Shown in pieces: positions 1-14,300 of a stretch of DNA of 64,000 nucleotides. The first letter of the stretch is position 1, and the number at the start of each line of letters is the position of its first letter. The stretch spans positions 310,001-374,000 of the forward strand of contig JAKJHU010000083.1 in NCBI GenBank assembly GCA_022316685.1. The letters are read 5' to 3'. The translations under genes and the position numbers were made by a program. The stretch is from Progne subis subis. Lineage: Eukaryota > Chordata > Aves > Passeriformes > Hirundinidae. A model generated the notes under the pieces. The model did not search any database. It was not told the DNA's origin and saw only the letters and a program-made list of their open reading frames with translations.

Positions 1-1251
1 GAGCTGCTGGTGGAGGTGATGGTGGACACTGCTCTTACAAAGGCAAGAGGTGTGGGGGATTGGATTGGAGGGAACCTTTGGACCAGCGTGCTCTGAGGAG
101 CACCGTGGGGGCTGGTCGCCCCTGAGCAAGTACGAGCAGTAGATGATGAGGATGGTGGGACCACCTAAATCAGTCTTGGTCAAACACTGTGATGGACAGA
201 CAAAGAAACAGCTCTTTTAGTGGGAGATGCTGAGAGGATTTGGCTGTTCAGCTCCTATTTCCACCCTTGGGACTAGCCACAGCTTATCCTGATGGGCACA
301 CAAACCATTATACAACCTGGATCTTTCTTCTTTCTATTTTTTTTAATAACACGCCATGTTAGTGCTTTATTTGGAACATGTTGGGACACTTAATCGAGCG
401 TTTAATTGGCTTTGTAACCGTGGATTTCTGAGTGGGCTGAGGAGGAGGCAGCTTTAGGACTGGGCTGCAGTGGAGATGCTCAATTTTCCAGCTGCAAGGG
501 GAGCATCTCAGACTGAGTTTGCTGGTGTTGATCCACTTCCCAAAGCACCATCGTTTTTCCTGTTGAGCCCAGTAGCATTTTGCAGTTGTATCCTACAGAC
601 TTTAGCATCTGTAAAGGTCCGTGGAACAAAATGAGAGTGAGGAGACGTGCTACCAATGATGAAGCGTGTGGCCATGCTAGGAAAGAATCCAGTGGGAATG
701 CTGATGATGGGATGTGATTGTTGGCGTTGGGTTTCGCTAGCTCAGGCCAGGCTCTTATGTTGATTCCTTTATTGCCATGTCCAAGCTGTGATGGTAAAGT
801 CCATGGGCAGGACAAGCCCACGTGGGCAGCCTGGGCACTGGAAGGACATTGGTGCTGCGCTGCTGAAAAAAGTGCAAGCCTTTATCACAGCGTGTGCTAT
901 CGAAGGCTGTGTCCTTCTGTAAGGATCAGCAGGACCTGAAAGACAGTTTGTGGTGTCTACAACTCAACCAATGCAGGGATTCACCCTGGTTTAGTAATGT
1001 TCCACTTACCATGTAGTTCAGCCTTTGCTGTGTGCTGGGATGTCCTGTTTTCCTGACTACACGTGTACTGGGATGAGCTGTGTGAGGTAAGGATTAAGAT
1101 CCCATCTCCCAAGGAGTACACTGGGTGTTTGAGAAAATGCTGCCGGGTAAGAGAAGAAATGACATTTATCTCTATGGAAAGAAATGGCATTAATGGTGTG
1201 GCTAAAAATTACTGCTCGGGAGGTGGCCAGGGCGTTCTGTTCTTCCTCCAT

Positions 1252-1340
1252 TAAATCATAGGATCATGGAATGCTTTGGGTGGGAAGGGATCTTAAAGCC
1301 CATCTGGTTCCAGTCCCCTACCACAGGAAGGGATGATTAG
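1252..1340 (-). mobile_element. CR1 LINE 3' fragment
   Basis: The sequence from the tail (ATCATAGGATCATGGAATG) through GGGATCTTAAAGCCCATCTGG is the reverse complement of the conserved 3' end of avian CR1 elements. The element therefore reads on the minus strand. It is short and 5'-truncated, as most bird CR1 copies are. Confidence 0.75.
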
Positions 1341-3149
1341 TATGCTGCTGGGGCTTTGCTGGTGGGACACAAGCTTGTCCCATCAGGTGGCACTGCCAGG
1401 AGATGTGGGATAAGAGCTGAGCCTTCACCATCACCTCTCTCTGCAAGTCTCCCTGCTTTGCAGCGTAAACTCTGTTCTCCCGTGGTTCCTCTCCACAAAG
1501 CCTTCCTCTGTGGTGGAGAGGGAGGCCTTCTGTAATGAAAGTTGCTGGGAGAATCGGGGTTCTTCAGTGCTGCAGTGCCTGGGACTCACCCGGGCTCCAG
1601 TGCAGCATTCCCTGCATGCATCCATGCATGCTCTGCCGGGCAGCAGTGAGGAGCAAGTGCTGCAAGCCAGGGCACTTCAGCTTCTCCTTTCAAAGCACAA
1701 AACCTCACAGTATGTGAAAAGGCACGAAGCTGAATGGACCACGGAGGTGCACTAAGGAGCTGCTCCTTCCTCCTCCTCCTGGCCTGGTTACTGGGCTGAT
1801 GAGCTGGGGAAGGTGGATGGCACCAGCCTGAAGCAAAAATAAACACCAAAGTGAAATAGAAAATGAAAGCAAGCTCATTCTTTGAAGCATACCAAGGCTC
1901 TGAGCCGAGAAGATCTCTGAATGGATATTTTGAGCAGTGTTTCATTCTTACATTACCCAGGCTGGTTTTCAGTCTCGGTGGTGGAGCTATTAGTGTGGCT
2001 TGTGGCCACCTCACAGCCACCTTCCCAATAATTTTTCTGTCACAGGGGTCAGGGACTGAGTGGAAACACATGATTGAATGCCTTTTTGGTTGACGTTTGC
2101 TATGTAAATTGAGAAGGAAATGTTTCACAGGGACAGTTTGTCTTCTGGAGGTGTGAGACCCCTACAGAAGGTGGGTCCCCATGTGGCACCATGGGGCAGG
2201 TGCTGGGTGACAAAGCCCCAGATGCTAGAAATTTATTTATTTATTTATACTAATTATCTGTTCTCCCAGGGGAAATTCTTGCATGGCTTCTGGGGACCCA
2301 CATCCTGGCATGAGGAGGAGTTGGGTACCAAACCTTTACAGGCACTTTGACCCCCTCCAGGGGGTTCATCTGCCTCTTACCTGCTTGAAAGCCTTGTCAC
2401 AGGATCTTGTGAACCCTGGATTCCTCCATCTGCATTTTCTCCACAGAGCAGAAGAGGAAATTACATGTCCCTCCATTTTCCATTCCCTGTTCATTTCCTG
2501 GCCCTCAGTCAACCCCGTTCAGCACAGATCATCATCCCTGCCCCTGTCATTTAATCTGAAACCGCTTCGTTTTCCTATTCTTTTGTGCCGAAGAGCAGCT
2601 GCTCCACTGGGCAGACAGAAGCCATGCTGCACCTTCCTTGGTGGTGAGACAGGATTCCTTAAAAACCCCAATGCTTCCATAGTCTCTTTCTTCACACAAG
2701 GCTGTAAACTAGCTCCTTTCCAAGGATTGGGAGCGTAGGAGGGATTAGCCAGGAGGAGGTGCCATAATTAACGTAAGTGATTGTAATTGTAAGCCAGGGC
2801 ATTAACAGAGATGCTTATGCTTGATCCAGCAATGATTGCACTCCTTTCCTTCTTCGATTTTTATCCCTTTCCTGCTCCTGTGAGCAAGTGGAAAGGCTTT
2901 TCCAGAGCTTGGGCTTCCACTTTTCCTTCCCTTATGTGTTCACCCTGCAATATTTAGAAAGCATGGGCAATATTTGGAAGCCACTAGGGGATAAAATGCT
3001 CCATCAAATGTGTGATCATTCCATGAGGAAATGGGGAGTTTTTAGGAAATGTCCCTTGGGAAACTGACAAAGCTAAAGGAGAGTGCCAGAGCTCCGGTGA
3101 CTCCAGGGGCTTGCCTGCTTCCTAAGGACATTGACTGCTCCAGTGCAAA

Positions 3150-3363
3150 CTGAATTTCTCTCTGCTGTGAGGATGGTGAGGCCCTGGCACAGGTTGTCCA
3201 GAGAAGTTCTGGATGCCCTATCCCTGGCAAGTATTCAAGACAGTCTAGATGGGGCATGGAGTAACCTGATCTAGTGGAAGGTGTCTCTGCCCATGGCAGG
3301 AGGTTGGAGCAAGGTGATCCTGAATGTCCCTTCCAACCCAAACTATTATAGGATTCTATGATC
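3150..3363 (+). mobile_element. CR1 LINE 3' fragment
   Basis: The block reads in CR1 sense: the truncated body (caggttgtccagagaag, gatggggcatggagtaac), then CCCTTCCAACCCAAAC and a terminal GGATTCTATGATC typical of the CR1 tail. The left boundary is approximate. Confidence 0.8.
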
Positions 3364-6181
3364 TTCCAGAGGGAATGCCAGTGAATGCTTGAGATTGATC
3401 ACTTCCAGCACTGGAGGTGACGATAAGGGGCTCCACCTGCAAGTGGCTGCTCTGCCACCCAATTATTTTTAATTTAAAATCCCCCAAATTTTAAAGGCAA
3501 TCCTGGCCAGGCATAAGAAAATGGATAAAAAATGGAACACAAAGTTTAAAGAGGGAGCGTAGCCACGCCCTCAGGAAACTGAGCAGGAGCTCAGTTTAAA
3601 ACATCCAAAATTATTTATTACTTTGTACTTTGCCAAGAGTTTCTAAATATGTTGCTTGAAATAGCACCTAGAGAAGTGAGATCTTCTAGGCAGTACACAA
3701 AGTGAGCTATTACAAGTAATCAGCCCATTAACAGGAATGCTGGCACCTTCTCTTTGAAAAAACATCCTCCTTTTGGGTTGTTAAATAGTTGTTTGCAAAC
3801 TGAATGGTGGCTGGTTTATAGTCCTGATGCATGGTCAAAGGCAGGGGTGCTGAGGGCTGCAGGGAGCTGGAATTCCCAGCCAGGGTAATGCCAGGAATCC
3901 AAGAATTAAATGTGCTCCCAGCCTGAGAATAGCAGCTTGAGAAGCTCAGCCAGGGGAGCCTCCTGCACCAACAGAAGGAAATATCAAACTTTTTCTTAAA
4001 AATTGCTTCAATTCTTTGTGTGGCAGAATGGAATTTGCTGAGGTGAGGGTGGGCAGAGGTGTAGCCTGGTGCTGGACTTTCTGTCCAGCTGAAATTAATT
4101 TCCCTTCTGAAACTGTTCCTAGAGCTGATGTTAAAGCTCTTTAGGAGCTGCTGGAAACGATTTCCCAACAAGCAAATCACTTCAGCTAATTAAAAATCTG
4201 ATGAGAAAGCCGCAGGTAATACTTTGCAAGTTAAACATCTTTCTGAGGTGTTTGGAAGAGGAACAATTCGAAAGGTGCAGCTGCTATTGTTATTTTGTGC
4301 TGGAGGGCAAAGTGGAGGCACAGAGATCTGGAGGACGCAGCTGTGATTACTGCTGTGCTTTGTCCTGCTGGTCATAGTGGACATGGAACCAGGTGAAGGG
4401 GACAGAAGGGAGCTGGGGTGTCACGGCTCTTCTTCCCTGAGGATGGCATCTCTGAGCACGCTGTGGGGTTCAGCCTCTGGGGCACAGGGAGGCTGTGCTG
4501 ACCGGTGGCACAGGGTAGGTGTGAGTAAATCATCTTCCCCAGCACACCCTGCAGCCCAAGCTCAGTACCTGGTCCCTGTGTGCTGCTGTCGTGGTCCCCT
4601 GCTCTGCAGAGGCTCAGAGAGGTTCAAAACCCAGGGTGCTCTGCAGAGCACTCCCTGTGTTTCAGGCAGGGAAGATCCAGCCCTGAGAGATGTTCAGGCT
4701 CACGCAGAAATCCGTGGTGACACTGGGGAAGGGAGCAGTCCCAGCTTCCCCCAGTCCCTGGCCAGGAGCCAGCGGAGCCCAAGCACCCTCTTGCCAGGGC
4801 TGGAAGCCTCTGCAAGGGCTCTGCCTCCTTTGCTGAGGATTATTTCCATTCTGTTTCTGCCTCACTGAGGCCATGCTGAGCCAGTGCCAGTTGTCCCTGT
4901 CTGTGCCAAGCGGTATTTAGGAACCAGGGCAGGCTTTTCCCTCTCTCTCCTCTCCATGGCTATAAGTCCCCCACCAGCAAACCCTTGAGCTGCCTCAAAG
5001 CTCTTTCTGTCTACAACCACCAAAATGCACCAGACCCCCTCAGCAGAGCACAGGAGCTTTATTTCTAAAACGTTCTCTTCACTGCTGCTTTGCCTCCTCA
5101 TCTTCCCACTGCCATCTGCTCTGCCTGCTAAAATAAGGCAGCGTGCTGCGAGTGAGCGGTGCTGTGCTCGGGGAGCCTCTGCTCTGCCCAGGCTGCTCAG
5201 CACAGAGATCCTCTGCTGGGCATGCTGTGGCCTCAGGGAATGGGAGGGGAGGGCTTGTCTACCCCCACACCCCACACCAGTTTCAGGTTTATCTCTCCAA
5301 GTTGATGGAAAGAGTGGTACCCACCCAGGGCGATGCCTTGCATGGGATTTGGCTTATCCCGGAGATGCTCATCTCCCACCTGGGGCAGATGGTGACTTGC
5401 TGAGACTGGATGCCCAAATTTTAGATAGTTAAGTGAAATAAACCCTACATTAGGAGACCTTAGGTCTCTGGAGAATTGCCCAAGTCCTTCACGCTGCTCT
5501 CATCCCTTGATGCTCTCTCCTGTGCTTGCCTTGTGAAGGAGTTACTGGAAGGAAATAGATACGTGACTACCTCCACCACCCTTTTCCCTGGAGTGATGAA
5601 AAGCCTCAAAGGCAGATTTGCTGGAGGCCTCTTTGCACCAAAAATGTGAATAACCAGGACAGGGTGGGAGTCAGTCGGTGTCCTAGCACATGGCAGAGCA
5701 CAGTCCTTCATCTGCTCGTGTGCTTCTCACAATACAAAAACCAAGAAGAAAGGGAGGTGGGGAGGAGATGTTTTGCACAGTTAGCCCAGAGACCTCATTG
5801 TCATGGGATACTGCAAGAGTACAACACAACACTGGAACACAAAGGGAGGATTTGGGGGAATTGGAGACCCCTTTGGGAGCGATAAGAGTGTTTTCTTACT
5901 TTTAGAGATCTGTTTTGGGATTTTCAGTTGGGTTTACTGAATGCTTTGTATTGTCCCATGCCACAGCTAGCAGCCTTTGGCCGGTATTTGTGCCATGACT
6001 GGGAGTAGAAGTCTCAGGGCTCCAACATGAAGGGCTTGTTTAGGGCGTTTTTTTGGTTAGGATATTTTAATTGTTTGGAGCTCAAAGACCACCTGTTGAA
6101 GCAGTCAGCATTGATTTCAGAGGGGTTTGCTTGACTCAGAGACAAAATATTCTCAAAGAAAAAGAAAAGAAACCCTATTTT

Positions 6182-6211
6182 GGAAAAAAAAAAAAAAAAA
6201 AAAAAAAAAAA
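6182..6211 (+). repeat. Poly(A) tract, about 29 bases
   Basis: An uninterrupted A run in the presumed BSN intron. No retrogene body was recognised directly 5' of it, so its origin is unclear. The length is unreliable in most sequencing methods. Confidence 0.95.
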
Positions 6212-7429
6212 GGAGGTATTTGTTTTGGGAATAACCCCACAAAAAGTGGATGTGGGTTTGCCCATGACCCTGTCCAAGCCAGGGCAGGGTCCAAGCTCTG
6301 GAGCTGGATCCTCGGGATGTGCCGGCTCGGGTGAGAGAGCTGCGGCAGCAGGTCCTGCTGGCTGCTGGGAACTAACGCCCTCACTCAGGTCTGTGAAGGA
6401 GCTGTGAAATTCCCCTTTTTACATAATTCCCTGGTTTAGTCAGAACTGTTAAGTATGACCAACAGTCATCTGTTTGCTAAGAGCAAAAAGGACATGAGGA
6501 GAAGAGGAGAAAACTAGAGCTAGGCAGAAGTATTTTAACAAATCTGGGTTTTTCTTCAGGCTGGAAGTCAGGGCAGTGTTGCCAGCCTTTACAGGAGCAG
6601 GTTTCTGCAGTGGCCCTGAACTACTCTTAAAGTGGAGCTTCTTAAATTACTTAAAGGGTTTATGTGAGGTGTATCCTCTTGTGGCTTCAGGAGGCAAAAA
6701 GTCCCACAGACATCTGTCTGTCTGCAGAAAGGGCAGCTGGGGAAGGAAATGCCTTCACAGATCAATATTAAATTGAGTGAATATGTGATTCATATGATTT
6801 TCTAAATTTTTTTTTTTTTTTTAAGCAGCCATTTTATGTGAACTTCACCATATAATTTCCTTTTGGATTCTCAGCATCATTCTTGCTGCATTTACTCTCG
6901 AGATGGAAAATTGCAGCTCTTCCACCCCAGCAGCTGTAGCCAGTTCCTACCTCCTAGCTTCAGGGAGACTGGGCAGTGCTGGTGGGAGCATCCCATCAAA
7001 TCACCATGTGCCAGCTGAGGGGCTATCAGCTATTCCTAATAGAAGATGAAGTTAAAATAAGATGGTTTTCAAAAGAATCTTAAGTTTAAAATAAGTTCTG
7101 AAGATGATGAAAATTGAATTGGCCCCACCAAGACACCTTTTCCCTCTGTAGGCAGCTCTTGATTCCTGACTCCATCCCAGTCCCCAAAATGTGGGCTGTA
7201 AGGAGTCAGCAAACACTCAAGATGAGGACAGATGGTGAGGACAGGGGATGTGTTCCTGGGGAGGATGGTTGGGAACTGTCCTCCAAGCAGGTGGGAAATG
7301 CTGCCATGGGCAACAGGTAAGGGAATGGGAAAGGGCAAGACATGAGTTTGGAAAGATGCTGCTGTGTATAATTTAGGAAGTAAAATAGCTCATCCATCTC
7401 CATTGTAACAAGTCATGTTTCTAGAACAT

Positions 7430-7560
7430 TTCCCAGCCTTTTAGTGTAATTGACCTGCACAGCAGCATGAAAGATTATGGGAGTTAATTTTTCAAGCTTA
7501 TCGCTTGATTTATTCCATAAAGGTAGTTCATTTAATTAAAATATTTCTGCTCCTGGAATC
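7430..7560. other. AT-rich intronic patch with TAATTAA core
   Basis: A locally AT-rich segment in a GC-moderate intron, with TTAATTTTTC, a TTTATTCC motif and TTTAATTAAAAT. Such TAAT-core clusters are common in homeodomain-bound enhancers. Only the composition and motifs are seen; enhancer function is inference. Confidence 0.25.
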
Positions 7561-10115
7561 AGGACTCACAGCCTCGAAGCCTGGAGCGGGGGTGCGTGGG
7601 CTTTTTTGAAGCAGCAGTCATTTAATGTGGTCAAGCAGCACTGCCCACAGAAACCAAAAAAGCATCCAGTCCTCTAGGCACACATGCATTTCAGGGCAAA
7701 AATCACAGATGCAGATATCTCCTCCAGTGGTGCATCTGCTCCCCAAGGAAGGACCATGTGAAGAGGGATTTGGTGGCTCTTAGCAGTACAGCCCTGAGTA
7801 CCCTCAGCCACCTCCACGTGGGGGTTTCGGTCTCTGCCAACATAGGGTTTGTCTCTTGCAATAATATTAAAAAATATAACTATTTTTAAAGCTCGGAAAG
7901 CTTTATGTGTAGGTACTGCAGGAAATTGGTTTGTGATGTCCTCAGCTTCCAGGCCATATCACTGACGGCTCCCCAGCCTGCTATGAAAATGATCCCTTGT
8001 GATCATGAAGGAGGTTCAAACCCAGGCTGCTGCTGCTGGACTGCTTTGGGGTGAGGGGACAGGGGCCTCAGCAGCTCCTACGGGAAGGAAGCTGAAGCTT
8101 CCCGAGATACTGATTTTCTTCTGGTTTGGAAATGAGTGTCTGATAGACACTTCGGGCTCTCTGCAATTTAAAACAGAGCAATCAGACAGCTTGAATCTGC
8201 TTTTATCAGATGCAGCAAATTACTAGTTGTACGGATGGATATTTTAGTCAACAGTAGTGCCTATGAAAAAAGAAGGTTTTGGTTAAATAAGATTCCTCTG
8301 ATAAACTTAGCTTTTCTTGGATTTTCTTCCATTCTGTTGGAAAAACATAGAGAGTAGTGTATTTGTTTTCTGCAGAGTTGGCCAGGTTCCCCTTAGCAGG
8401 CATTATTTTTGCTGCAGACTTGAAATCTTCTGCGTTCGGGTTCAAGTGGCTCCCGAGGAGTCACAGTTGATGTGACAAACGTGTGTGAAATAGCCACAAA
8501 GGACACCTTGCACCTTCACCACACCTGCTTCAGCGGGAGTGGGGTCCATGGTGACTGGATATGGGCTCTGCTGGACCTGCTTCACATCTCCTGGGCATTT
8601 TTATGGGATTATTATCATGCAGCTGGTGTTCAGAGATGCTGCTGCTGCTGCTAACCTTGGCTGAGAAATACATCCTGATAATGGGCACAGTTAAAGATAA
8701 GGCTGCTTGACAGGCTGATAAATCTCATTAAGGAGTACCCGATCACAGAGTAAATTACAATGCATGGCCAGATCGATTCAGACAAAAATGAACAATATAT
8801 TACTTCTTTATCACTTGAGGGAGTAGAGTCCTGCCTCAGTGCTTGTGGGTTTGGGTGCTGGAGGGGGAGCTGTGCTGGATGGCGCTGGAGCTTGCTGAGA
8901 AGATGCAGCTTCTCAGTGGGTGCCTCCCTGGCAGTGCCAGAGCAGGAACCCAGCAGAGCCTTCAGAGGGTGCGCTGGAAACAGCTGCTCTGTGTGGGGGT
9001 GAGAAGGGACAGGGAGCTTGGATATGGCGGAGAACAAGAGCTGTGTTCCTCTCTTCTACACAGTTGGATGATGGTCATCCCAGTCTGGTCTGCAATGACT
9101 GTAAATGATCCAGACAGCTCTATAAACGTCATGTTGGAGGAAAATGGGAAAATCAGAGCTTGCAGTCCTTGGGACAGCCGTAGCTAATCTGTGAAAACCA
9201 GACCAAACCCTCTGCTGCTTTAATATCGTTGCCTGGATTTTATTGTGAACAGAAAATCTTCTTAATACTTCATCCATTTGGATCCAGTCTCTCAGAACTG
9301 AGCTGGTAGTTAATTTAGCTCTTTCTCTGAGATGAAACAGAGAGGAATAGTAAGGCTCAGTGAAAAGGAAAATGGAAAGTGCTTTCAGCATCAGATTTGC
9401 TCTCTTGTTCCTATTTTCCTTTTTCTTAAATGCTCAGGACATGCTCACATGTCACCTCCCATCATTGCACTTCCAGCTGTCCAGCCTGGACATGACTTTT
9501 CTCCCACTTCTCTGGAAAGATGCTCCAGAGATGCTTGAATCCGTCCCAGGCCAGGGGCAGTTTTATCTCCCCCTTCTGCTCATTGCAGAAGGAAATATCA
9601 GGTAATGTTCAAGGTAACAGAAGATAGCCAATGGCCAGGAATAAACAGGAGCATATCAAGATTGAAAATAACAACAGAGATAAATGAGTGTCAGAGCTGT
9701 TATCCAGTGGTGGCAACTGTGGGAAATCAAAGGTGAAACGTGAAATTTGAACCAAAGTGCTGCGGGGTCACGTGCTACAGATGGGAGTGGCTGATGGTAA
9801 CGGAGAGAATGGCTTGTTGGAGGAGGGTGGGGGTTGGCCTCCGTGTCTCCTCACCATCTCCAGGGAAACCCACTAATTATGGTGGTTTATCTCCACCACC
9901 ATTGCCCTGCTGGGAGGTGGCACCTCTGCTTCCCATTCCCAAAGGCAGCTGGTTTATTGCTGGATGTCTGTGTTAGTGCAGGAGCATGGCAGTGACACTG
10001 CTGCTCAGCAGGCCATTACCAGGGCAATGGATGCTGACCCACAGCCCTGGCAATTGGTCCCATGGCTTTTAGACAAGCCAAAAGCATCAAAGTGCTCTCC
10101 TCAATATCCTACTGA

Positions 10116-10134
10116 TTTTTTTTTTTTTTTTTTT
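10116..10134 (+). repeat. Poly(T) tract, 19 bases
   Basis: Uninterrupted T run, one of two close together (the second at 10371-10415). Confidence 0.95.
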
Positions 10135-10368
10135 CAATCTAATGAACTGGTAGGAAATATGTTGAGTGGGGAGGGATGTCTATATATGTTCTGCAAAAGC
10201 ACTGCTTTCCAAAATTTGGACAGCTGTATACCCTTTTTTAGCAGCCCCTTCACACAGCCCACACAGCACCCAGGCTCTCGCCTTCAGCTCGTTTGGAAAT
10301 AGGCTTCCTTGATTGCAAAATAGTTTAAATCCTTTGACTTAGAAACATTCTTGCCATTCAAAAAGGAT

Positions 10369-10370
<2 letters not shown>

Positions 10371-10415
<45 letters not shown>
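10371..10415 (+). repeat. Poly(T) tract, 45 bases
   Basis: An uninterrupted run of 45 T, exceptionally long. It could be the poly(A) tail of a retrocopy inserted on the minus strand. The sequence that would be the retrocopy body (10416 onward, read on the minus strand) shows no recognised gene. Confidence 0.95.
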
Positions 10416-10421
<6 letters not shown>

Positions 10422-10919
10422 CAAAAATACAGAAGGTGCTTCCTGCTGCAGCAGCTGCCCTAATTTTAGAGGGGATGGAAGATGGGCAGGGATGAGCAAG
10501 AGGGAGCCTGGCTCATGGCTACAGCCACACAGGGATGCAGATCATGAGATGCTTCCAGGGTGGGAGCTGCTGCTGGCTGTGGGGGCTTCAGCTGGATGCC
10601 AGAGCCAGGGGTTTATTCTGGGGTCCCAGCCACATGTCCCAAACAGGTTGTCCAACTGGCCCCTTGGCATTTGGGTGAGCTGCTTTCCCAGTTCTGTGGA
10701 ATAAGATTTTTGGGTGAAGAGTGAAATAATATCAAAAAGTAGTCTGAGCTTGACTAACCCCATAGTTCCTGATACCATGGAAAAGTTGGTGGTGTTTTCC
10801 TCACCTTCTGTCAAGCAAGATTTGGGAAGGACCCTTGCTGGAGCCCGGGGACAGCCCAGGGAACAGCAGAGCAGGATACCTGTCCACAGATCACCCCAAA
10901 AGTCCATCCATTTACTGCA

Positions 10920-11358
10920 GTGGGCAGCAGTGCAGGGGAAGGGTCTGGAGCACAAGTCCTTTGAGGAGCAGCTGAGGGAGCTGGGGGAGCTCAGCCTGGA
11001 GAAAAGGAGGCTCCAAGAAACTTCAACTCTGTACAGCTACCTGAAAGGACAATGTAGCCAGGAGGGGATTGGTCTCTTTTCCCAAGTAACAAGTGCTGGG
11101 ATGATGGAAACAGCCTCAAGTTGTGCCAGGGGAGGTTTAGATTAGATACTGGAAAAAATGTCTTTGCAGAAAGTTTGTCCAGCAGTGAAACAGGCTTCCC
11201 AAGGAAGAGGTAGAATGACCACCCTTGCAGGGATTTAAAAGACATGCAGATGTGGCATGTGGGACATGGGTTAGTGGTGGTCTTGGCAGTGCTGGGGTAA
11301 CAGTTCAATTCAATCTTAGAGCTCTTTTCCAACCTAAACAATTCCATAATTCTATGAA
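10920..11358 (+). mobile_element. CR1 LINE 3' region, about 440 bp
   Basis: The longest CR1 copy in the window. It contains the typical CR1 3' sequence in order: GGTCTGGAGCACAAGTCC, GAGCAGCTGAGGGAGCTGGG, GCCTGGAGAAAAGGAGGCTC, ACTACCTGAAAGGA-like, TCTCTTTTCCCAAGTAACAA, TTGTGCCAGGGGAGGTTTAG, TTTAAAAGACATGCAGATGT, CTTGGCAGTGCTGGGGTAAC and a final TTCCATAATTCTATGAAT tail. It has lost any reverse-transcriptase frame. Confidence 0.92.
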
Positions 11359-14300
11359 TCCACCTCCACTTCTGCCAGAGGAGGTACTGCCCAGGATGGG
11401 ATGCCCTGACCCAAGGTGACAGCCAGTGGGGTTTGCAGCTGGGCAAGGAGCTGCAGGTGGTCCAGGCTGGTTCAGGGTGGTGACGACCCCATCTGCAGCT
11501 CTCCTACGGCCGCAGAGGCTTGCGACACTTTCCCCTTGGCGTGCGGTGTTCAGCCCGGCCATCGGCTGCTGCAGTGGAATAAGCTGGGCTTGGCAAGAGC
11601 ACAGCTGTTCCTCGAAGGCAAGCGGAGGGTAGCATTGCTGTTACTCATCAGTCACAGACTTTCAGCTGGAATAATCCTCCTCTGGCTGTGTAGATATGGA
11701 GCCGCAGGGTGGGAGGCTGGGAGCCCCACAGGAGCTGTTTTGCTGACCCCTGGGCTCTGCCATGGAGGGCTGGTGCATCCAGCCAGGAGCAGGAAGTATA
11801 ATCCCTGGGATGAAACGTGCAAGGGGAACGGAGAGACAAGGACCGGGACTGCGATGGCCACTTTGGCACCTGGCTGTTGTCTGGCTGCTCATCTCTCCTC
11901 GCCTTTCCCTTTCCGTGGCACCAGTAAAGGGCATGGATTGTGGAGCGGACACCCTGCTCCTGCTCCAGGTCTCCTCTGGGTAGATTTGCTGAGGGGATGG
12001 AGCATTGGTGCAATACAAACCATCTTCCCTGCAGCTGTCACGGGGCTGGGAGGTGACTCTGCCCATGTCCTCCTCTTCCCTCCAACACACTGACAGCAGC
12101 TCCAGTGCTCAGCCATCGTGTGCAGCTTCTTCCATCCTCTCTTCCTGTGCCTATTTTCCACTTGAGAGAGGTCCTGGCACAGAGAAGGGATGAAATGGAG
12201 CAGATGGGAGGCAGAAAACAATCCCTGTGAGGCAGAGCTTATCCCAGCGAGCTCATTACCCTGTGCTGCTTTTGATCACATTGTTGCAGTGTGAAGGCCA
12301 TCGATACATCACACACCTTTAAAATAGAGCTGGGGAGGGACCATCAGTTCCATCAGCCTGAGACAGGCTACAGGAACAGATAAGAATAGTCTGTTGCTGG
12401 AAAACACATCACTGGGTGGCTTAGTCAAATGCTATATATAGCAAGGGATTGAAATAACTGTGGTGGCTTTCAGGGGAGCTGATCTGCAAGCCCGGGGTTG
12501 TGCTAAAACTTGCCCAGTTGATGGTAATGAAGTCAATTAGTGTGGAGCAGTTGGCGGCTGAAGAGACTCAGCTGCCTGAGGTGTGTGCAGTCCCCTCTCT
12601 GCCTTTCCCTGCAGATGGACTTGGGTGCCCGTGGCGTTACGCTGGGAGTGGCATTCCGCTCTCTGGGTGAGGGAGCCAGGCAGGGGGAAGGATGTGTGGG
12701 GAGCTCCACTTGCTCCCCATGCCTAGCAGGCATCATTGCTGACCACTATTTGGGAGTTCCATTTGGTGCTCCTTTTTTGTTTACAGATTCTATGTATATG
12801 TATCTACACACATGCTAAGCTTCAGAAGCAGCATTGCAGCTAGCAAGCACACATGCAGTTCTGCATCTAGCTTGAGCGTGATTTTGAGGTGGTTTTAGAG
12901 CAAAAAAGGCACAATCAGGTTAATAAAGTGCCCCACACTTTCTGCCCTGTCCTGTGTCCTGGAGTTGGCTGTCAATGGTGGTGTGGGACACACAACCCCA
13001 CACGCTCTCCCCAGACATGGCCCTGTCTGCGCACTGTCCCCAGTTTCCCTTGGTCTCAGTCCCTTCCTGGTACTGGGGTACCTGAATTCTCTCTGGCCTG
13101 TTCCCAGCACAGACGCAGATCCCACAAGCACCTCCTGCATGTGCTCCATCTCTCCTCCTGATCTCTGGTGCTTCCGCCGCAGCCGTCACAGCACTCGTTT
13201 TGTTTCCTTGCCCTCGTTTCAAATCCCATCACTGCCTCAGCCTCCTAGGAGAGATAAGGGCTGGGGCGGAGGTAAAACCAGGCCTGTGATTGTCTGCTGA
13301 TGGCACATGATTGTTCACCCTTTGTGAACGTGCCCTGGTCAGATTTTGTGGTACAACCTCCCCTCTGTAATCAAGAATCCCAAAGTGCCTTTGGCACTGG
13401 TGAGCACACCCTTCCCCACATCCCAAAACTGTGGCAGCTCAGTGAAAGGTGCTTGGCAGAGGTGTGGGGAGGGATTTGGAGGGGCTCTGGAGAATTCAGC
13501 TGGGGGAATGGGCAGAATCCTAGGGGAAGCGAGCATCAGTCTGTGCTCGGGCATTGGCATCTGAAATGAGGGAGCCACCATGGTTGCAGGGGGAGGCTGC
13601 TGGCCAGGAGAAGGAAGGGCATAAGAGCACTTAGAAGGTGGGAACCTGCCAGCCAGACCCCCAGCATTGCCTGAGGTGGCTCTGAAACATCCCTGGCAGC
13701 CAGTGATCAAGCATGACTTAGTCCCTTTCCTTTAACACTGTGCTAAAAGCCATGCACAGCACGGACAGAGCTGCAGTGTTCTTAGCACAAGGATGCAGAG
13801 TGTCAGGGAACTGGGATCACACGGTGAGATGCCCCCATTTCTGCTGTGGGAGGGTGTGTGGAAGGTGTCTGGTAGTCAGGAACCATTCTAAAGGGAGCTT
13901 TCCTGCTAGCAGGGCAGAGGAGAGGGCTTGGGAAGTGATTTTATGAGGTTCTTGTTAATTTGGATCTTGATTCAGATACCAGAAGTGTTTTCCATATTTT
14001 CCAGGCATCCATCTGTCACAGTGATGAGCCCTGCACAGTACTTGTCAGCAAATAAATGAAATATTCTGGTGAGATTCACTGCATTTAATGCTGGGAAATG
14101 AGAGATCTGGCTTGCGAGATACTTGTACCTCATGCTGCTTATCTTATTTTGTACAGATTTTTGTCCCAGTATTTTAATAGATACTGTTTTGATTGTGTAA
14201 GATAATGCTGTAGAGCATAAGTAACTGGGCAGAGTCTTAGGGGTGAGATTGTGGGGAGCAGTTTGCCTAGGTATAAAGACCATGGCTGAGCATCTTCCAG

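Noticed and set aside
10371..10500. Processed retrocopy behind the 45-base poly(T)
   Set aside because: No recognisable coding or gene-like sequence follows on the minus strand, and no target-site duplication could be identified.
10956..11446. Open frames of 140-150 codons at 10714-11145 and 10991-11446
   Set aside because: They largely overlap the CR1 copy at 10920-11358 and do not encode reverse transcriptase or endonuclease motifs.
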